A stretch of 64,000 nt of DNA from Burkholderiaceae bacterium (GCA_019232795.1 JAFANH010000006.1:1-64000), one strand, 5' to 3'. Shown: positions 8,784-18,269, numbered from the stretch's first letter. Translations and numbers: made by a program. Notes: generated from the sequence alone by a model not told the origin.

Positions 8784-10050
8784 GTACGTAAACAAGCGCG
8801 AATATAAGCGTGAAAGCTGCCAGGCGCTCGATCTGGCCGATGAATTGGCGCCGCTGCGCGACGCTTTCCACTTGCCTGAAAAAGTCATTTACCTGGATGG
8901 CAACTCGCTCGGCGCACGCCCCAAGGCTGCGCTGGCGCGCGCCCAGGAGGTGGTCGCGCAGGAATGGGGTCAGGACCTGATTCGCAGCTGGAACAAGGCC
9001 GGCTGGTTCGACCTGCCCGCCCGTTTGGGCGACAAGCTGGCGCCGCTGGTCGGTGCCAAGGCAGGCGAAATCGTCGTCACCGACTCCACCTCGATCAACC
9101 TGTTCAAAGTGCTGGCCGGCGCCTTGCAGATGCAGGCAAACCAGGCCGCAACCGCAAACCGGCTCGTGATCGTTACTGAGCGCAGCAATTTCCCGACCGA
9201 TATCTATATGGCCGAAGGGCTGACGGCCTGGCTCGATCGCGGCTACCGCTTGCGCCTGGTCGACGCGCCGGAAGAATTGCCGGCCGCGATCGACAAGGAC
9301 GTGGCCCTGGTGATGCTGACCCATATCAATTACCGCACCGGCTACCAGCATGACATGCGCGCCACCAGTGCACTGGCGCATGCGCAAGGGGCATTGATCG
9401 TCTGGGATCTGGCGCATTCAGCCGGCGCCGTCCCGGTCGACCTGCATGCAGACGGCGCCGACTTTGCGGTTGGCTGCACCTACAAATATCTGAATGGCGG
9501 CCCCGGCGCCCCTGCTTTCGCCTGGATTCCCGGCCGCCATCAGGAAACGTTCCGCCAGCCGCTGTCCGGCTGGTGGGGACATGCGACGCCGTTTGCCATG
9601 GCACCGCAGTTCGCGCCGACCGCCGGCATCCGGCGCGCGCTATGCGGCACCCAGCCCATCGCGTCGCTGGCCCTGGTCGAGTGCGGTCTCGAGGTGTTTG
9701 CCCGCACCAGCATGCAGGCGATTCGCGCCAAGTCGCTGGCGTTGACCGATTTGTTCATCGCGCTGCTGGAAAGCCGCTGTGCCGGACACCCGCTGAACAT
9801 AGTCACACCGCGCGAGCATGAGCGGCGCGGCAGCCAGGTCAGTGTCGCCCATCCGCACGGCTACGCGGTGATGCAGGCTTTGATCGCGCGCGGCGTGATC
9901 GGCGACTACCGCGAGCCGGAAATCATGCGCTTCGGCTTTACCCCCTTGTACACGCGCTTTGTCGATGTCTGGGATGCTGTCGATATATTGAAAGACATAC
10001 TCGACAATAAAAAATACGACGTCACGGAACAACGCGTGGCGGTGACTTGA
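8776..10050 (+). CDS. kynU: Kynureninase
   Basis: KynU is a cytosolic PLP enzyme that cleaves kynurenine to anthranilate and alanine. The PLP lysine is K237 in [11 protein letters not shown], and other fold-type I residues are visible ([24 protein letters not shown]). The 424-residue length is normal for bacterial kynureninase. The start codon lies inside the end of kynB, and kynA follows after 13 bases, so the three form one operon. Its product, anthranilate, is the expected substrate of the CoA ligase pathway at 23.8-30.8 kb. Confidence 0.96.
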   Translation: MHEYVNKREYKRESCQALDLADELAPLRDAFHLPEKVIYLDGNSLGARPKAALARAQEVVAQEWGQDLIRSWNKAGWFDLPARLGDKLAPLVGAKAGEIVVTDSTSINLFKVLAGALQMQANQAATANRLVIVTERSNFPTDIYMAEGLTAWLDRGYRLRLVDAPEELPAAIDKDVALVMLTHINYRTGYQHDMRATSALAHAQGALIVWDLAHSAGAVPVDLHADGADFAVGCTYKYLNGGPGAPAFAWIPGRHQETFRQPLSGWWGHATPFAMAPQFAPTAGIRRALCGTQPIASLALVECGLEVFARTSMQAIRAKSLALTDLFIALLESRCAGHPLNIVTPREHERRGSQVSVAHPHGYAVMQALIARGVIGDYREPEIMRFGFTPLYTRFVDVWDAVDILKDILDNKKYDVTEQRVAVT

Positions 10051-10063
10051 TAGAGGCAAAATA

Positions 10064-10906
10064 GTGACCAGCAAAAAAGACGCGCCGCAATCGTGGCATG
10101 GCGCCAAAATGGATTTCAGCCAGGCAATGAGCTATGGCGATTACCTGGGACTCGATCAAATCCTGTCTGCCCAGCATCCGCGTTCGCCCAACCATAACGA
10201 GATGCTGTTTATCGTGCAGCACCAGACCAGCGAACTGTGGATGAAGCTGATGCTGCACGAATTGCATGCGGTGCAGACGCAAATGCGGCAAGGCGATCTG
10301 CCGCCGGCATTCAAGATGCTGGCGCGCGTGGCGCGCATCATGGACCAACTGGTGCATGCCTGGGATGTGCTGGCCACCATGACGCCTCCCGAATACACGG
10401 CGATCCGCCCCTATCTCGGCAACTCTTCCGGATTCCAGTCGGCGCAGTACCGCGAGATTGAATTCATTCTCGGCAACAAGAATGCCGCGCTGCTGACGGT
10501 TCATGAAAAAATTCCCGATGTTCACGCCCGCCTCGACACTACGTTGCGCACGCCGTCTATCTATGACGAAGCGATCCAGTTGATGGCGCGCCAAGGGTTT
10601 GCCATCGACCCTGCCCGCCTGCAGGCCGATTGGACGCAACCGACGGTTGCCAACAACTCGGTCAAGGAAGCCTGGCTCAAGATCTACCGCGCCCCGACCG
10701 AACATTGGGCCCTGTATGAACTGGCGGAAAAGCTGGTGGACCTGGAAACCGCGTTCCGCTTCTGGCGTTTCCGTCACGTGACCACCGTGGAGCGCATCAT
10801 CGGCTTCAAGACCGGCACTGGCGGCACGGCCGGCGTCAGCTATCTGAAAAAGATGCTGGATGTGGTACTGTTTCCGGAACTCTTAGCCCTACGCACCGAA
10901 CTTTAG
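10064..10906 (+). CDS. kynA: Tryptophan 2,3-dioxygenase
   Basis: KynA is the heme enzyme that opens the indole ring of L-tryptophan with O2 to give N-formylkynurenine, the first step of the pathway. His238 in [14 protein letters not shown] is the expected heme ligand and His53 in [11 protein letters not shown] the conserved distal histidine. [11 protein letters not shown] near residue 251 is the C-terminal signature. The start is GTG, with TAGAGG 7-12 bases upstream. The length of 280 residues is standard. Although it catalyses the first step it is the last gene of the kynBUA operon. Confidence 0.96.
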   Translation: MTSKKDAPQSWHGAKMDFSQAMSYGDYLGLDQILSAQHPRSPNHNEMLFIVQHQTSELWMKLMLHELHAVQTQMRQGDLPPAFKMLARVARIMDQLVHAWDVLATMTPPEYTAIRPYLGNSSGFQSAQYREIEFILGNKNAALLTVHEKIPDVHARLDTTLRTPSIYDEAIQLMARQGFAIDPARLQADWTQPTVANNSVKEAWLKIYRAPTEHWALYELAEKLVDLETAFRFWRFRHVTTVERIIGFKTGTGGTAGVSYLKKMLDVVLFPELLALRTEL

Positions 10907-10913
10907 AAACCCA

Positions 10914-10998
10914 AACAAAATGCGCCTGGCGTTGTTGCCGCTCCTTGCCGTACAGTTGTACTGTCTGCGTCGCAGCGCCTAGCCAGCCACATTTTGTT
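10914..10998. repeat. Intergenic palindromic repeat element
   Basis: The outer arms AACAAAATG (10914-10922) and CATTTTGTT (10990-10998) pair perfectly. A second pair of arms, CTGGC/GCCAG-like (10926-10930 with 10982-10986), lies inside, and a central palindrome, GTACA-GT-TGTAC, occupies about 10950-10961. The structure resembles dispersed intergenic palindromes of Oxalobacteraceae, as far as I recall them. It lies between kynA and the M14 peptidase gene and may act in termination. Confidence 0.6.
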
Positions 10999-11023
10999 AG
11001 GGCTTCATTTTAAATAAGACTCC

Positions 11024-12046
11024 ATGCGCCACCTGCCCGAGCTGTTCGAACTGGAACGCATTGCCGAGGCGGGTTTGCGGCACAACATGGAGGTGCGCCG
11101 GCTATGCGAAGTCGACGCTGCGGGCCAGAAGCTTCCCATCTATGCGCTGGCGCTCGGCAATCCAGACAAGCACATTCCGGCTGCGGGCTTTTTCGGCGGC
11201 ATCCATGGCCTCGAGCGCATAGGCACCCAGATCCTGCTGGTGTTCCTGCGCAGCCTGCTGAAACGGCTGCAATGGGATCCCGTGCTGCATCGCCAACTGG
11301 AATCGGTGCGGCTGGTATTCATGCCGCTGGTGAACCCCGGCGGCATGCTGCTCGATACGCGCTGCAATCCGCAGGGGGTGGATTTGATGCGCAACGCGCC
11401 TCTCGACGCAGTCGACAAGGTTCCCTTCATGCTCGGCGGCCAACGCTACAGTTCCATGCTGCCCTGGTACCGCGGTTCGGCCGATGCGCCGATGGAAATC
11501 GAGAGCCAGGCAGTCTGCACCGTAGTCGAAGAAGAGCTGCTGGCACGCGATTTCAGTCTGGCGCTGGATTGCCATTCAGGCTTTGGCACGCGCGATCGCA
11601 TCTGGTTTCCCCATGCTCATACCTTGGCGCCCATCCCTCACCTGCCCGACATTTCCGCTCTGGAAGACTTGTTCAGCCAGACCTACCCGAATCACAATTA
11701 CCTGTTCGAGCCGCAAAGCCATCACTACCTGACGCATGGTGATTTGTGGGACTACCTGTATTTGCGTTCGGAACAAATGGGCAAGCGCATTTTTTTACCG
11801 TTGACGCTGGAAATGGGCTCCTGGCTGTGGGTCAAAAAAAACCCGCGTCAAATGCTTTCGCGCAAGGGTTTGTTCAATCCCCTCCCCAGCCACCGCTTGC
11901 AGCGTGTCTTGCGCAAGCATTCAGTCTGGCTGGATTTTCTGACACGCGCCGCCTGCGGGCACCGGCGCTGGCTGCCGCAAGGCGCCGAGCGCGTCCAGCA
12001 TCACGAACGCGCGTACGCGCGCTGGTATCCGGGCCTGAAACTATGA
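11024..12046 (+). CDS. M14-family zinc carboxypeptidase-like protein
   Basis: The 340-residue product carries the zinc-ligand pattern of M14/aspartoacylase-type enzymes: H61-x-x-E64 in GGIHGLERIG, His184 in LDCHSGFG and a likely catalytic Glu263 in TLEMGSW. There is no signal peptide, so it should act in the cytoplasm. The substrate could be a small peptide or an acylated amino acid. The alpha/beta hydrolase gene follows after 25 bases and may be co-transcribed. Confidence 0.78.
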   Translation: MRHLPELFELERIAEAGLRHNMEVRRLCEVDAAGQKLPIYALALGNPDKHIPAAGFFGGIHGLERIGTQILLVFLRSLLKRLQWDPVLHRQLESVRLVFMPLVNPGGMLLDTRCNPQGVDLMRNAPLDAVDKVPFMLGGQRYSSMLPWYRGSADAPMEIESQAVCTVVEEELLARDFSLALDCHSGFGTRDRIWFPHAHTLAPIPHLPDISALEDLFSQTYPNHNYLFEPQSHHYLTHGDLWDYLYLRSEQMGKRIFLPLTLEMGSWLWVKKNPRQMLSRKGLFNPLPSHRLQRVLRKHSVWLDFLTRAACGHRRWLPQGAERVQHHERAYARWYPGLKL

Positions 12047-12071
12047 GGCTCACGTTCCATGGCGGCGCAAC

Positions 12072-12896
12072 GTGAACACCTGGGTTCTTCTGCGCGGCCT
12101 GATCCGCGAGCAACGCCATTGGGGCGACTTCCCCACCGAATTTCAACGCGAAATTCACGGCTCCAACATCGTGACCCTGGATTTGCCCGGCAATGGGGTC
12201 ATGCATCACGCCGCCAGTCCGCTGCGTATCGAGGATATGGCGCGCCACTGCAGGAACGAACTGGAGTCCCGCGGCCTTGCCCCACCCTACTACTTGCTGG
12301 CCTTGTCGCTCGGGGCCATGGTAGCCGTTTCATGGTGCATGCAGAGCCCGGGAGAGATTGCCGGCTGCGTGTTGATCAACACCAGTCTGCGCCCATTCAG
12401 CCCGTTTTACCGGCGCCTGCGGCCAGGTAATTACCCCAGGCTGTTGTGGGCGGCTGCGCACGGCGATGTCGCGCGGCGCGAAAAGCTGATTCTGCAATTG
12501 ACCAGCAATCGCGCAGATACTCAGGCCAGGCTGGTCGAGCGGTGGACTGCATGGCAGAACCAATACCCGACCTCGCGCGCCAATGCCTTGCGCCAATTGC
12601 TTGCCGCCATGCGTTTTCGTGCGCCACGCCATAAACCGAGCGTACCTATCCTGGTCTTGGGCAGCGAGCGGGACAGGTTGGTCAACGCCGATTGTTCACA
12701 CCGTCTGGCTTCCGCTTGGCATGCCGAAGCCGTGTTTCACCCCGACGCCGGGCACGACTTGCCGCTGGACGATGGCCCCTGGGTCGCTCGTCAAGTGGGT
12801 CTATGGCTTAACGGCGGGAAAATTGGAGACAAAATTGGGGGTGAGCAGGCATCGGAGGTTATAATAGCGACGACTCAAAACCCGCGCCAACCATGA
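12072..12896 (+). CDS. Alpha/beta hydrolase
   Basis: This 274-residue protein of the alpha/beta hydrolase superfamily has its nucleophile elbow at ALSLGAM (Ser79). An Asp in the SERDRLV segment and a His in the AGHDLPLDD segment complete a plausible triad. The start is GTG at 12072. The last 25 residues look unlike the family core, and their DNA includes the promoter candidate for minCDE. The substrate is unknown. It is probably in an operon with the M14-type gene. Confidence 0.8.
   Translation: MNTWVLLRGLIREQRHWGDFPTEFQREIHGSNIVTLDLPGNGVMHHAASPLRIEDMARHCRNELESRGLAPPYYLLALSLGAMVAVSWCMQSPGEIAGCVLINTSLRPFSPFYRRLRPGNYPRLLWAAAHGDVARREKLILQLTSNRADTQARLVERWTAWQNQYPTSRANALRQLLAAMRFRAPRHKPSVPILVLGSERDRLVNADCSHRLASAWHAEAVFHPDAGHDLPLDDGPWVARQVGLWLNGGKIGDKIGGEQASEVIIATTQNPRQP
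12835..12865 (+). promoter_or_regulatory. Candidate promoter of the min operon
   Basis: A perfect -10, TATAAT, lies at 12860-12865, with a weak -35 (TTGGGG, 12835-12840) 19 bp upstream. It lies inside the 3' end of the hydrolase gene and about 180 bp before minC. A GGCCGCC-TGCA-GGGCGGCC hairpin (about 12954-12972) lies in the leader. Confidence 0.45.
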
Positions 12897-13044
12897 CTCT
12901 TCGCATCCAGCCACGACGATCCGATTATCCAGTTTCCGTTGCGCACTCGGGCCGCCTGCAGGGCGGCCTGTCTTTGTCGGCTATGGTCAGCCGTCTATCC
13001 GAATGAAACCCTGAGCGCGCCGCTACGATCTGCCACCCGTCCCT

Positions 13045-13857
13045 ATGTCAAAAACGCAAGTACGCAACCCGGTAGAAGTCAAGATTGCCACCGTTGTCGC
13101 CGTCGCCGTCATTTTGCGCGAAACCGATTTAACTATCATCGATGCCGCGCTGCGCCAACTGACCGGCGGGGTTGACGACTACTTCGACGGAGAATTCGCG
13201 GTAATCGACGTCGGCGCGCTTGATTCCGTATCCCACTCTGTCGATTGGAGCGCGCTGATCGCGCTGCTCAAATCCTGCAAACTCAATCCGGTCGCGGTAC
13301 GCAATGCCCGCCCGGACATGCAGCAGGCAATTGTTGCGCATGGCCTGAGCCTGGAAAGCGTGGTCAGCCCGCGCCAGCCGGCGGCAACGGAAGGCGCCGG
13401 TCAGCTCGACCTGCTGGAGGAAACGCCCGAGCCCGTGGCAGTGAAACCCGAACCTGCGCCGGTGGAAGCCCCAGCGCCCGCTCCCGCCCCGGCCCCTGCT
13501 CCCGCGATACAGCCGGCGAAACCGGGTTCCATGATCGTCGACACACCGGTACGTGCCGGTCAGCGCGTCTACGCGCGCGGCTGCGACCTGGTAGTGACCG
13601 CTGCAGTCAACAACGGCGCCGAGATCATTGCCGATGGCAGCATCCACGTGTATGCGCCGCTGCGCGGACGCGCCTTGGCTGGCGCCAGCGGCGACGCCAG
13701 TGCCCGCATCTTTGCCATGAACATGGAAGCCGAGCTGGTTTCGATCGCGGGAACCTACCGTACCTTCGAAAGCGGCCTGCCGAAGGAATTGGCACGAAAA
13801 ATGGTGCAGGTAAGTCTGGACGGCGACCGCATCGATCTGCATTGCATGAATCCCTAA
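13045..13857 (+). CDS. minC: Septum site-determining protein MinC
   Basis: MinC inhibits FtsZ polymerisation away from mid-cell when recruited to the membrane by MinD. The 270-residue product has an N-terminal FtsZ-interacting domain (about 1-105), a Pro/Ala-rich linker of alternating A-P pairs (about 135-165) and a C-terminal beta-helix domain (VRAGQRVYARGCDLVV, IIADGSIHVYAPLRGRALAG). It is the first gene of minCDE; minD follows after 17 bases. Confidence 0.96.
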   Translation: MSKTQVRNPVEVKIATVVAVAVILRETDLTIIDAALRQLTGGVDDYFDGEFAVIDVGALDSVSHSVDWSALIALLKSCKLNPVAVRNARPDMQQAIVAHGLSLESVVSPRQPAATEGAGQLDLLEETPEPVAVKPEPAPVEAPAPAPAPAPAPAIQPAKPGSMIVDTPVRAGQRVYARGCDLVVTAAVNNGAEIIADGSIHVYAPLRGRALAGASGDASARIFAMNMEAELVSIAGTYRTFESGLPKELARKMVQVSLDGDRIDLHCMNP

Positions 13858-13874
13858 TTGAGAAAGGAAGCCTT

Positions 13875-14690
13875 GTGGCAAAAGTCATCGTTGTAACCTC
13901 CGGTAAAGGCGGCGTCGGCAAAACCACTTCCAGTGCCAGTTTCGCTTCCGGCCTGGCATTGCGCGGCAAGAAGACCGCAGTGATCGATTTCGACGTGGGC
14001 CTGCGCAATCTCGACCTGATCATGGGCTGCGAACGCCGCGTGGTGTACGACTTGATCAACGTCGTCAACGGCGAAGCGACGCTGACTCAGGCACTGATCA
14101 AGGACAAGCATTGCGACAACTTGTTCGTGCTGCCGGCTTCGCAAACGCGCGACAAGGATGCGTTGACCGAAGAAGGCGTCGAGCGCGTGCTCAACGATTT
14201 GATCAAGATGGATTTCGAATACATCGTGTGCGACTCGCCGGCCGGTATCGAGCGCGGCGCCGTGATGGCATTGACCTTCGCCGACGAGGCCATCGTGGTG
14301 ACCAACCCGGAAGTGTCATCGGTGCGCGACTCGGATCGCATTCTGGGCATCATCCAGGCCAAGTCGCGCCGCGCCCAGGAAGGCGGCGTGCCGGTCAAGG
14401 AACATTTATTGATCACGCGCTATGTACCCAAGCGCGTCGATGCGGGCGAAATGCTGTCGCATACCGACGTACAGGAAATTCTGCGTATCCCTCTGATCGG
14501 CATCATTCCCGAATCGGAATCGGTGCTGCATGCCTCGAACCAGGGCAACCCGGCGATTCACATGGACGGCAGTGACGTGGCGGAAGCCTATAAGGATGTG
14601 GTGTCGCGCTTCCTCGGCGAGGAAATGCCGCTGCGCTTCACCAACTACGAAAAACCCGGCCTGTTGCAGCGCATTTTCGGGGGCAAGTAA
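13875..14690 (+). CDS. minD: Septum site-determining ATPase MinD
   Basis: MinD is a membrane-cycling ATPase that recruits MinC and is displaced by MinE, placing the division site. The deviant Walker A motif [10 protein letters not shown] lies at residues 9-18, and the C-terminal amphipathic targeting helix is in [10 protein letters not shown]. The start is GTG (GTG GCA AAA GTC), with AAGGAAG 5-11 bases upstream. The reading frame stays open upstream through minC, but that part has no matching protein character. Length is 271 residues. Confidence 0.96.
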   Translation: MAKVIVVTSGKGGVGKTTSSASFASGLALRGKKTAVIDFDVGLRNLDLIMGCERRVVYDLINVVNGEATLTQALIKDKHCDNLFVLPASQTRDKDALTEEGVERVLNDLIKMDFEYIVCDSPAGIERGAVMALTFADEAIVVTNPEVSSVRDSDRILGIIQAKSRRAQEGGVPVKEHLLITRYVPKRVDAGEMLSHTDVQEILRIPLIGIIPESESVLHASNQGNPAIHMDGSDVAEAYKDVVSRFLGEEMPLRFTNYEKPGLLQRIFGGK

Positions 14691-14691
14691 T

Positions 14692-14955
14692 ATGGCGCTC
14701 TTATCTTTTTTGTTCGACAATAAACCGAAATCGGCCAACGCGGCCAAGGAACGCTTGCAGATTATCATCGCGCGCGAGCGCAGCAATCGCTCCGGCCCCG
14801 ACTTTCTGCCGGCGCTGCATCAGGAATTGATTGCGGTGATTTCGAAGTACACCAAGGTCAATGCCGACGACATCAAGATTTCGCTCGATCGCCAAGGCAA
14901 TCTCGAAGTGCTGGATGTCAACGTGGTGTTGCCGGATGCAGTTTCGGGGACGTAA
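14692..14955 (+). CDS. minE: Cell division topological specificity factor MinE
   Basis: This 87-residue MinE has the N-terminal membrane/MinD-contact segment (MALLSFLF, then [13 protein letters not shown]) and the C-terminal dimerisation domain ([11 protein letters not shown]...VLDVNVVLP). It stimulates MinD ATPase and drives pole-to-pole oscillation. The ATG lies one base after the minD stop. Confidence 0.96.
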   Translation: MALLSFLFDNKPKSANAAKERLQIIIARERSNRSGPDFLPALHQELIAVISKYTKVNADDIKISLDRQGNLEVLDVNVVLPDAVSGT

Positions 14956-15038
14956 CCGCACCACTGAATTTTCAGGAAATGAGTGGCATCAAACTCGCGG
15001 TTCGAATGCGGGACGTTCGCTAAGCGTTGCACAGTCTG

Positions 15039-15146
15039 TTCCCCGTCGTCCTCGCGAAAGCGGGGACCCATACTGAGTTTCTCGTATAAGCACCCTATGG
15101 ATTCCCGCGGGGCGGCCTCCCGCCTTCGCGGGAATGACGGGGGGAA
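15039..15146. repeat. Paired inverted repeat of the ATTCCCGC...GCGGGAAT family
   Basis: Two inverted copies of a motif built on a GTC(A/G)TTCCCGCGAA-like arm and its complement flank a unique core around 15074-15095. A third, single copy lies at 54659-54692. Each copy can fold into a GC-rich hairpin. This is the pattern of dispersed intergenic repeats resembling neisserial dRS3 units. It lies between minE and the convergent small membrane protein gene and may serve as terminator. Confidence 0.7.
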
Positions 15147-15151
15147 GGTTA

Positions 15152-15361
15152 TCAAGTCCGGCGGGAATCGCGATAGCCCAGTACGCGCGCCGGCAAGAAC
15201 AGCACTGCCTTCAGCAATGCGAACACCGCCTCCATGCCGATGCCGACCAGGCGGAACGGCAGGCTGATCAGCCACGCCAGCGGATACAGGATCAGCGCCA
15301 GCAAGGCCAGCGGCCAGCACAGGCACAGCAAGATCAGCCACAAGATCAGCCCCAGCATCAT
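15152..15361 (-). CDS. Small hydrophobic membrane protein (69 aa)
   Basis: A 69-residue protein starts 9 bases after the AI-2E permease stop, with AAAGGGGGG just before its ATG-ATG start. Residues 1-30 are almost wholly hydrophobic with two likely membrane spans, followed by an amphipathic segment and a short basic tail (YRDSRRT). I do not recognise the family. Position and ribosome binding site make co-expression with the permease likely. The same frame stays open upstream, but only as the opposite-frame shadow of the permease gene. Confidence 0.6.
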   Translation of the reverse strand: MMLGLILWLILLCLCWPLALLALILYPLAWLISLPFRLVGIGMEAVFALLKAVLFLPARVLGYRDSRRT

Positions 15362-15369
15362 CCCCCCTT

Positions 15370-16503
15370 TTAGATCAAGTCCTCGCTGGCCAGCCGGTCG
15401 CGCAATGCCAAGGCATGCCGATGGCGCGCGCGCAAGCGCGGATCGGTCACCACCTCGCCTATGGTCTCGCCCACCACCATCACGACTCCCAGCAGCGGCA
15501 AGGCGAGCATCAGTCCGGTGACACCGGCAATGACGCCGCCGATGAAGATCATCAGCACTGTCAGGAGCGGATGGATATGCAGGCTGCGGCCCAAGGTGAG
15601 CGGCATGAAAATGAAGTCGTCGAGCAGGCGGGCGACGATGAATACGCCGATGGCGCCATAAGCCAGCAGCGGCTGACTCGGCGCATCGGTGGACACCACC
15701 AGGATGACGATCAGGCAGCCCAACACCGAACCGACCGCCGGCACCCAGGCCAGCACGGCGGCAATCAAGCCCAGCACCAGCGCCGAAGATACTCCTATCA
15801 TCCACAACCCGCCGCCGAGCACCAGCGTGTCGATGACGGTCAGCCGGAACAGTCCCTGGAAATAGCGGTGCGCGGTCTGGTCGACCTCATGCAGCAGATA
15901 AAGCGTGCGTTCGAAGAAGGCGTTGGGCACCGCGCGTCCGAGGAATTTTTTGAAGCGGCGGCCATCGCGCAAAAAGAAGAATGCCAGAAAGGGGGCCAAT
16001 ACCAGCGAAGGCAGCCACGACGCGAGGGAAATCAGCAAGCCAGCCACATGCTTTTGTTCGAATTTTTCCGTGTAGGCAGCCAACTGGTTATTGACCGCAT
16101 CATTCAAATGCGCGTTGCGCAGGAAGGACGATTTTTGTTCGAGCATGACGGCGGTGTTGCGTACAAAGGTAGCGCCGCCCTCGAGATAGCGTCCCAGCAG
16201 TTCTTGCCAGGATCCCATGTTCGACAGTATCCAGGGAGAACAAAGGAAAGCCGCCAGGGCGACGGTAAACAAGACCCCGCCGGCCACGATGGCCGCTGCC
16301 GTCTCGCGATGGAAACCGGCCAGCACCAGCCGCGACATCGGCGGCACCAGCAAATAGTACAGCACCACTGCGAGCAGGAATGGAAGCGCCAGCCACAACA
16401 TCACGTTCAGCAGGAACAACAGCATACAGGTGGCGGCAAGTACGCAGCACCAGACGAAAGGGCCGGAATAGTGGTCTGCGCGACCGCCGAGCTCGCTATT
16501 CAT
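15370..16503 (-). CDS. AI-2E family transporter (permease)
   Basis: This 377-residue polytopic inner-membrane protein has about eight predicted spans and the family features FLRDGRRFKK, a large extramembrane loop between early spans, and a conserved C-terminal block (LLDDFIFMPLTLGRSLHIHPLLTVLMIFIGG). Members export diverse solutes; AI-2 export (TqsA) is shown for only a few, so the substrate is open. Its start overlaps the stop of the upstream cyclic-nucleotide-binding-domain gene by 4 bases, indicating translational coupling. Confidence 0.88.
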   Translation of the reverse strand: MNSELGGRADHYSGPFVWCCVLAATCMLLFLLNVMLWLALPFLLAVVLYYLLVPPMSRLVLAGFHRETAAAIVAGGVLFTVALAAFLCSPWILSNMGSWQELLGRYLEGGATFVRNTAVMLEQKSSFLRNAHLNDAVNNQLAAYTEKFEQKHVAGLLISLASWLPSLVLAPFLAFFFLRDGRRFKKFLGRAVPNAFFERTLYLLHEVDQTAHRYFQGLFRLTVIDTLVLGGGLWMIGVSSALVLGLIAAVLAWVPAVGSVLGCLIVILVVSTDAPSQPLLAYGAIGVFIVARLLDDFIFMPLTLGRSLHIHPLLTVLMIFIGGVIAGVTGLMLALPLLGVVMVVGETIGEVVTDPRLRARHRHALALRDRLASEDLI

Positions 16504-16982
16504 ATGGCTTCCAGGCGTGGGCTGCCGGACATGAGTATGCGCAAGCGCTCGGCGAGAGTACGCGCCAGTTGCAGCGAAATCTTGTAGCCGATGGTGGCGT
16601 CGGTTTCCATGAGGGAGATGAAATCGGCGCGGAAGAATACGGCCAGCTTGCAGGCTTCCTTGGCACGCACCTGGGCCGTGCGCGGCGTGTTGTCGAGCAG
16701 GGCCAGGTCGCCGAAAAAATTGCCGACCGTTAATTCGGCTACCGTTTCCTTGACCTCATCGTGTTCGCGGCAAACCGAAACCACACCTTCTGTGATGATA
16801 TACAAGGCCTGCCCTTCCTCGCCTTCATCAAAGATCACCTCGCCCGCGAGGAATTCACGCACGTGCAGCAAGCCGTCGACGATCTTGAGCTCGCGCGTCG
16901 TGAGCGTGGAGAATAAGCTGAGATTCTTGAGACGCCGCAGATTGACCGGCAGGTCATGTGGTTTCAAAAAGCCGAGAGCCAT
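16500..16982 (-). CDS. Cyclic nucleotide-binding domain protein
   Basis: The 160-residue protein consists of one cNMP-binding beta-barrel with the phosphate-cassette-like segment FGDLALLDNTPRTAQ, in place of the usual FGELALL...PR. No DNA-binding domain follows, so it is a stand-alone sensor rather than a CRP-type regulator. It is the first gene of a three-gene operon with the AI-2E permease and the small membrane protein, and may gate or regulate them; that role is inference. Confidence 0.82.
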   Translation of the reverse strand: MALGFLKPHDLPVNLRRLKNLSLFSTLTTRELKIVDGLLHVREFLAGEVIFDEGEEGQALYIITEGVVSVCREHDEVKETVAELTVGNFFGDLALLDNTPRTAQVRAKEACKLAVFFRADFISLMETDATIGYKISLQLARTLAERLRILMSGSPRLEAI

Positions 16983-17147
16983 CCAGTTTCCCCTCCCACG
17001 AGGCCTTCAGTTTTCAACTCGGTTGCGCTATTCCGGCGATTATGCACTATCTGCTGCGGGCTTGGATAGGGCGATATGCGCCTGCGCTAGCGCAGGCGGC
17101 GAGGCATTGGCGCATGATGTCGGACGGCGCGCGCGAACAACGCGCCG

Positions 17148-17794
17148 CAGTCGCTGACGCAGGCGGGCGACATTTTGCGCGATACCCTTGTTACGTTTTT
17201 TCGCAAGCGCGATGTCTGGCTCATGGTGGTGTTTGCCTTCCTGTTCCGCCTCGGCATAGGCTTGCCGGAAAAGTTAGGGCCGTTCTTCATGGTCGATCCG
17301 GTGGCCAAAGGCGGGCTTGGCTTGTCCAACGAACTGCTGGGCGTGATCTATAGCACCTACGGCTTGATCGCCGTGCTGGTGGGCTCGCTGCTGGGCGGTA
17401 TGTTCGTCGCCAGGCGCGGACTCAAAACCAGCCTGTTCCTGCAGTGCTGCGCAGCGAACATCCCCAACGTCACCTTTGTGCCGATAAGCATCTACCAGCC
17501 GAGCAACCTGCTGCTGATCAGCCTGGGCGTCACCACCGAAAAATTCTTTTCGGCTTCGGTTCGGTCGGTTTCATGATTTACCTGACGCAGCAACTGGCCC
17601 CGGGCAAATACGCGACCACCCATTACGCCTTCGGTACTGGGTTGATGGGGCTATGCATGATGTTGACCGGGGTGGTCAGTGGCCATCTGCAGGAGGCGCT
17701 CGGCTACGTCAACTATTTTGTTTTCGTGATGGCTGCGGTCGTGCCGTCTTTCCTGGTGACCTGGTACGCGCCTTTTCATCATCAGGACGCCTAG
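17148..17794 (+). pseudogene. MFS transporter remnant: 5' half missing, one frameshift
   Basis: The translation from about 17148 (QSLTQAGDILRDTL, then FLFRLGIGLPEKLGPFFMVD) matches the C-terminal half of an AmpG/PAT-like MFS permease. It shifts frame at the T-run 17547-17550: the first frame gives TEKFFSASVRSVS-stop, the second resumes as FGFGSVGFMIYLTQQLAPGKY and ends at a normal stop after FHHQDA. A single missing T explains the shift. The N-terminal helices are absent upstream, where 16983-17147 holds no recognisable continuation. It is therefore a decayed gene, not merely a sequencing slip. Its origin may be a sugar or muropeptide uptake locus. Confidence 0.8.
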
Positions 17795-18056
17795 TCGTCA
17801 CGTGCGTCAAATGCATAGATCGCTACACCAGCGGTGTCGCGACCTTCGGGACAGTATTCAAAGATTTGATTAGGTGATTTGCGGTTTCTCCTGTACTATG
17901 CAAACCCTGCACTTGCATCAAGCCGTAGTTTTTGTTGGTCTCCTTCCTGTTTCGCCCGTTAATCGAGCGCTTCTGTTTGAATTCCCTTCAGTTACGTTTC
18001 ACTTGATTTTGGGTGCGCGCGGGCTTGTCCCAATATCAATTTAACAAGGAAATATC

Positions 18057-18269
18057 ATGAGCAATCAACAAACCGGCACCGTAAAATGGTTCAACGACTC
18101 CAAGGGCTTCGGCTTCATCACGCCCGATGGCGGTGGCAGCGATCTGTTCGCCCACTTCCAGGATATCCAAGCGTCCGGCTTCAAGACCCTGAAGGAAAAT
18201 CAACGCGTTTCGTTTGAGCGCGGCACCGGCCCCAAGGGTGAGAAGGCAAGCAATATCCGCCCGCTCTAA
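18057..18269 (+). CDS. Cold-shock protein, CspA family
   Basis: This 70-residue single cold-shock domain has both RNA-binding motifs, KGFGFI (RNP1) and LFAHF (RNP2), and acts as an RNA chaperone. AAGGA lies 7-11 bases before the ATG. A long spacer of about 160 bases from a TACTAT -10-like hexamer (17894-17899) suggests the long 5' leader typical of cold-inducible csp mRNAs. A 10-bp perfect hairpin follows the stop. Confidence 0.95.
   Translation: MSNQQTGTVKWFNDSKGFGFITPDGGGSDLFAHFQDIQASGFKTLKENQRVSFERGTGPKGEKASNIRPL

Noticed and set aside
13440-13510. Repetitive GC-rich stretch inside minC considered as a DNA repeat
   Set aside because: It encodes the Pro/Ala linker between the two MinC domains.
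13245-13874. Extension of minD upstream through minC
   Set aside because: The frame is open only as a shadow of minC; the GTG at 13875 with its Shine-Dalgarno gives the exact MinD N-terminus.
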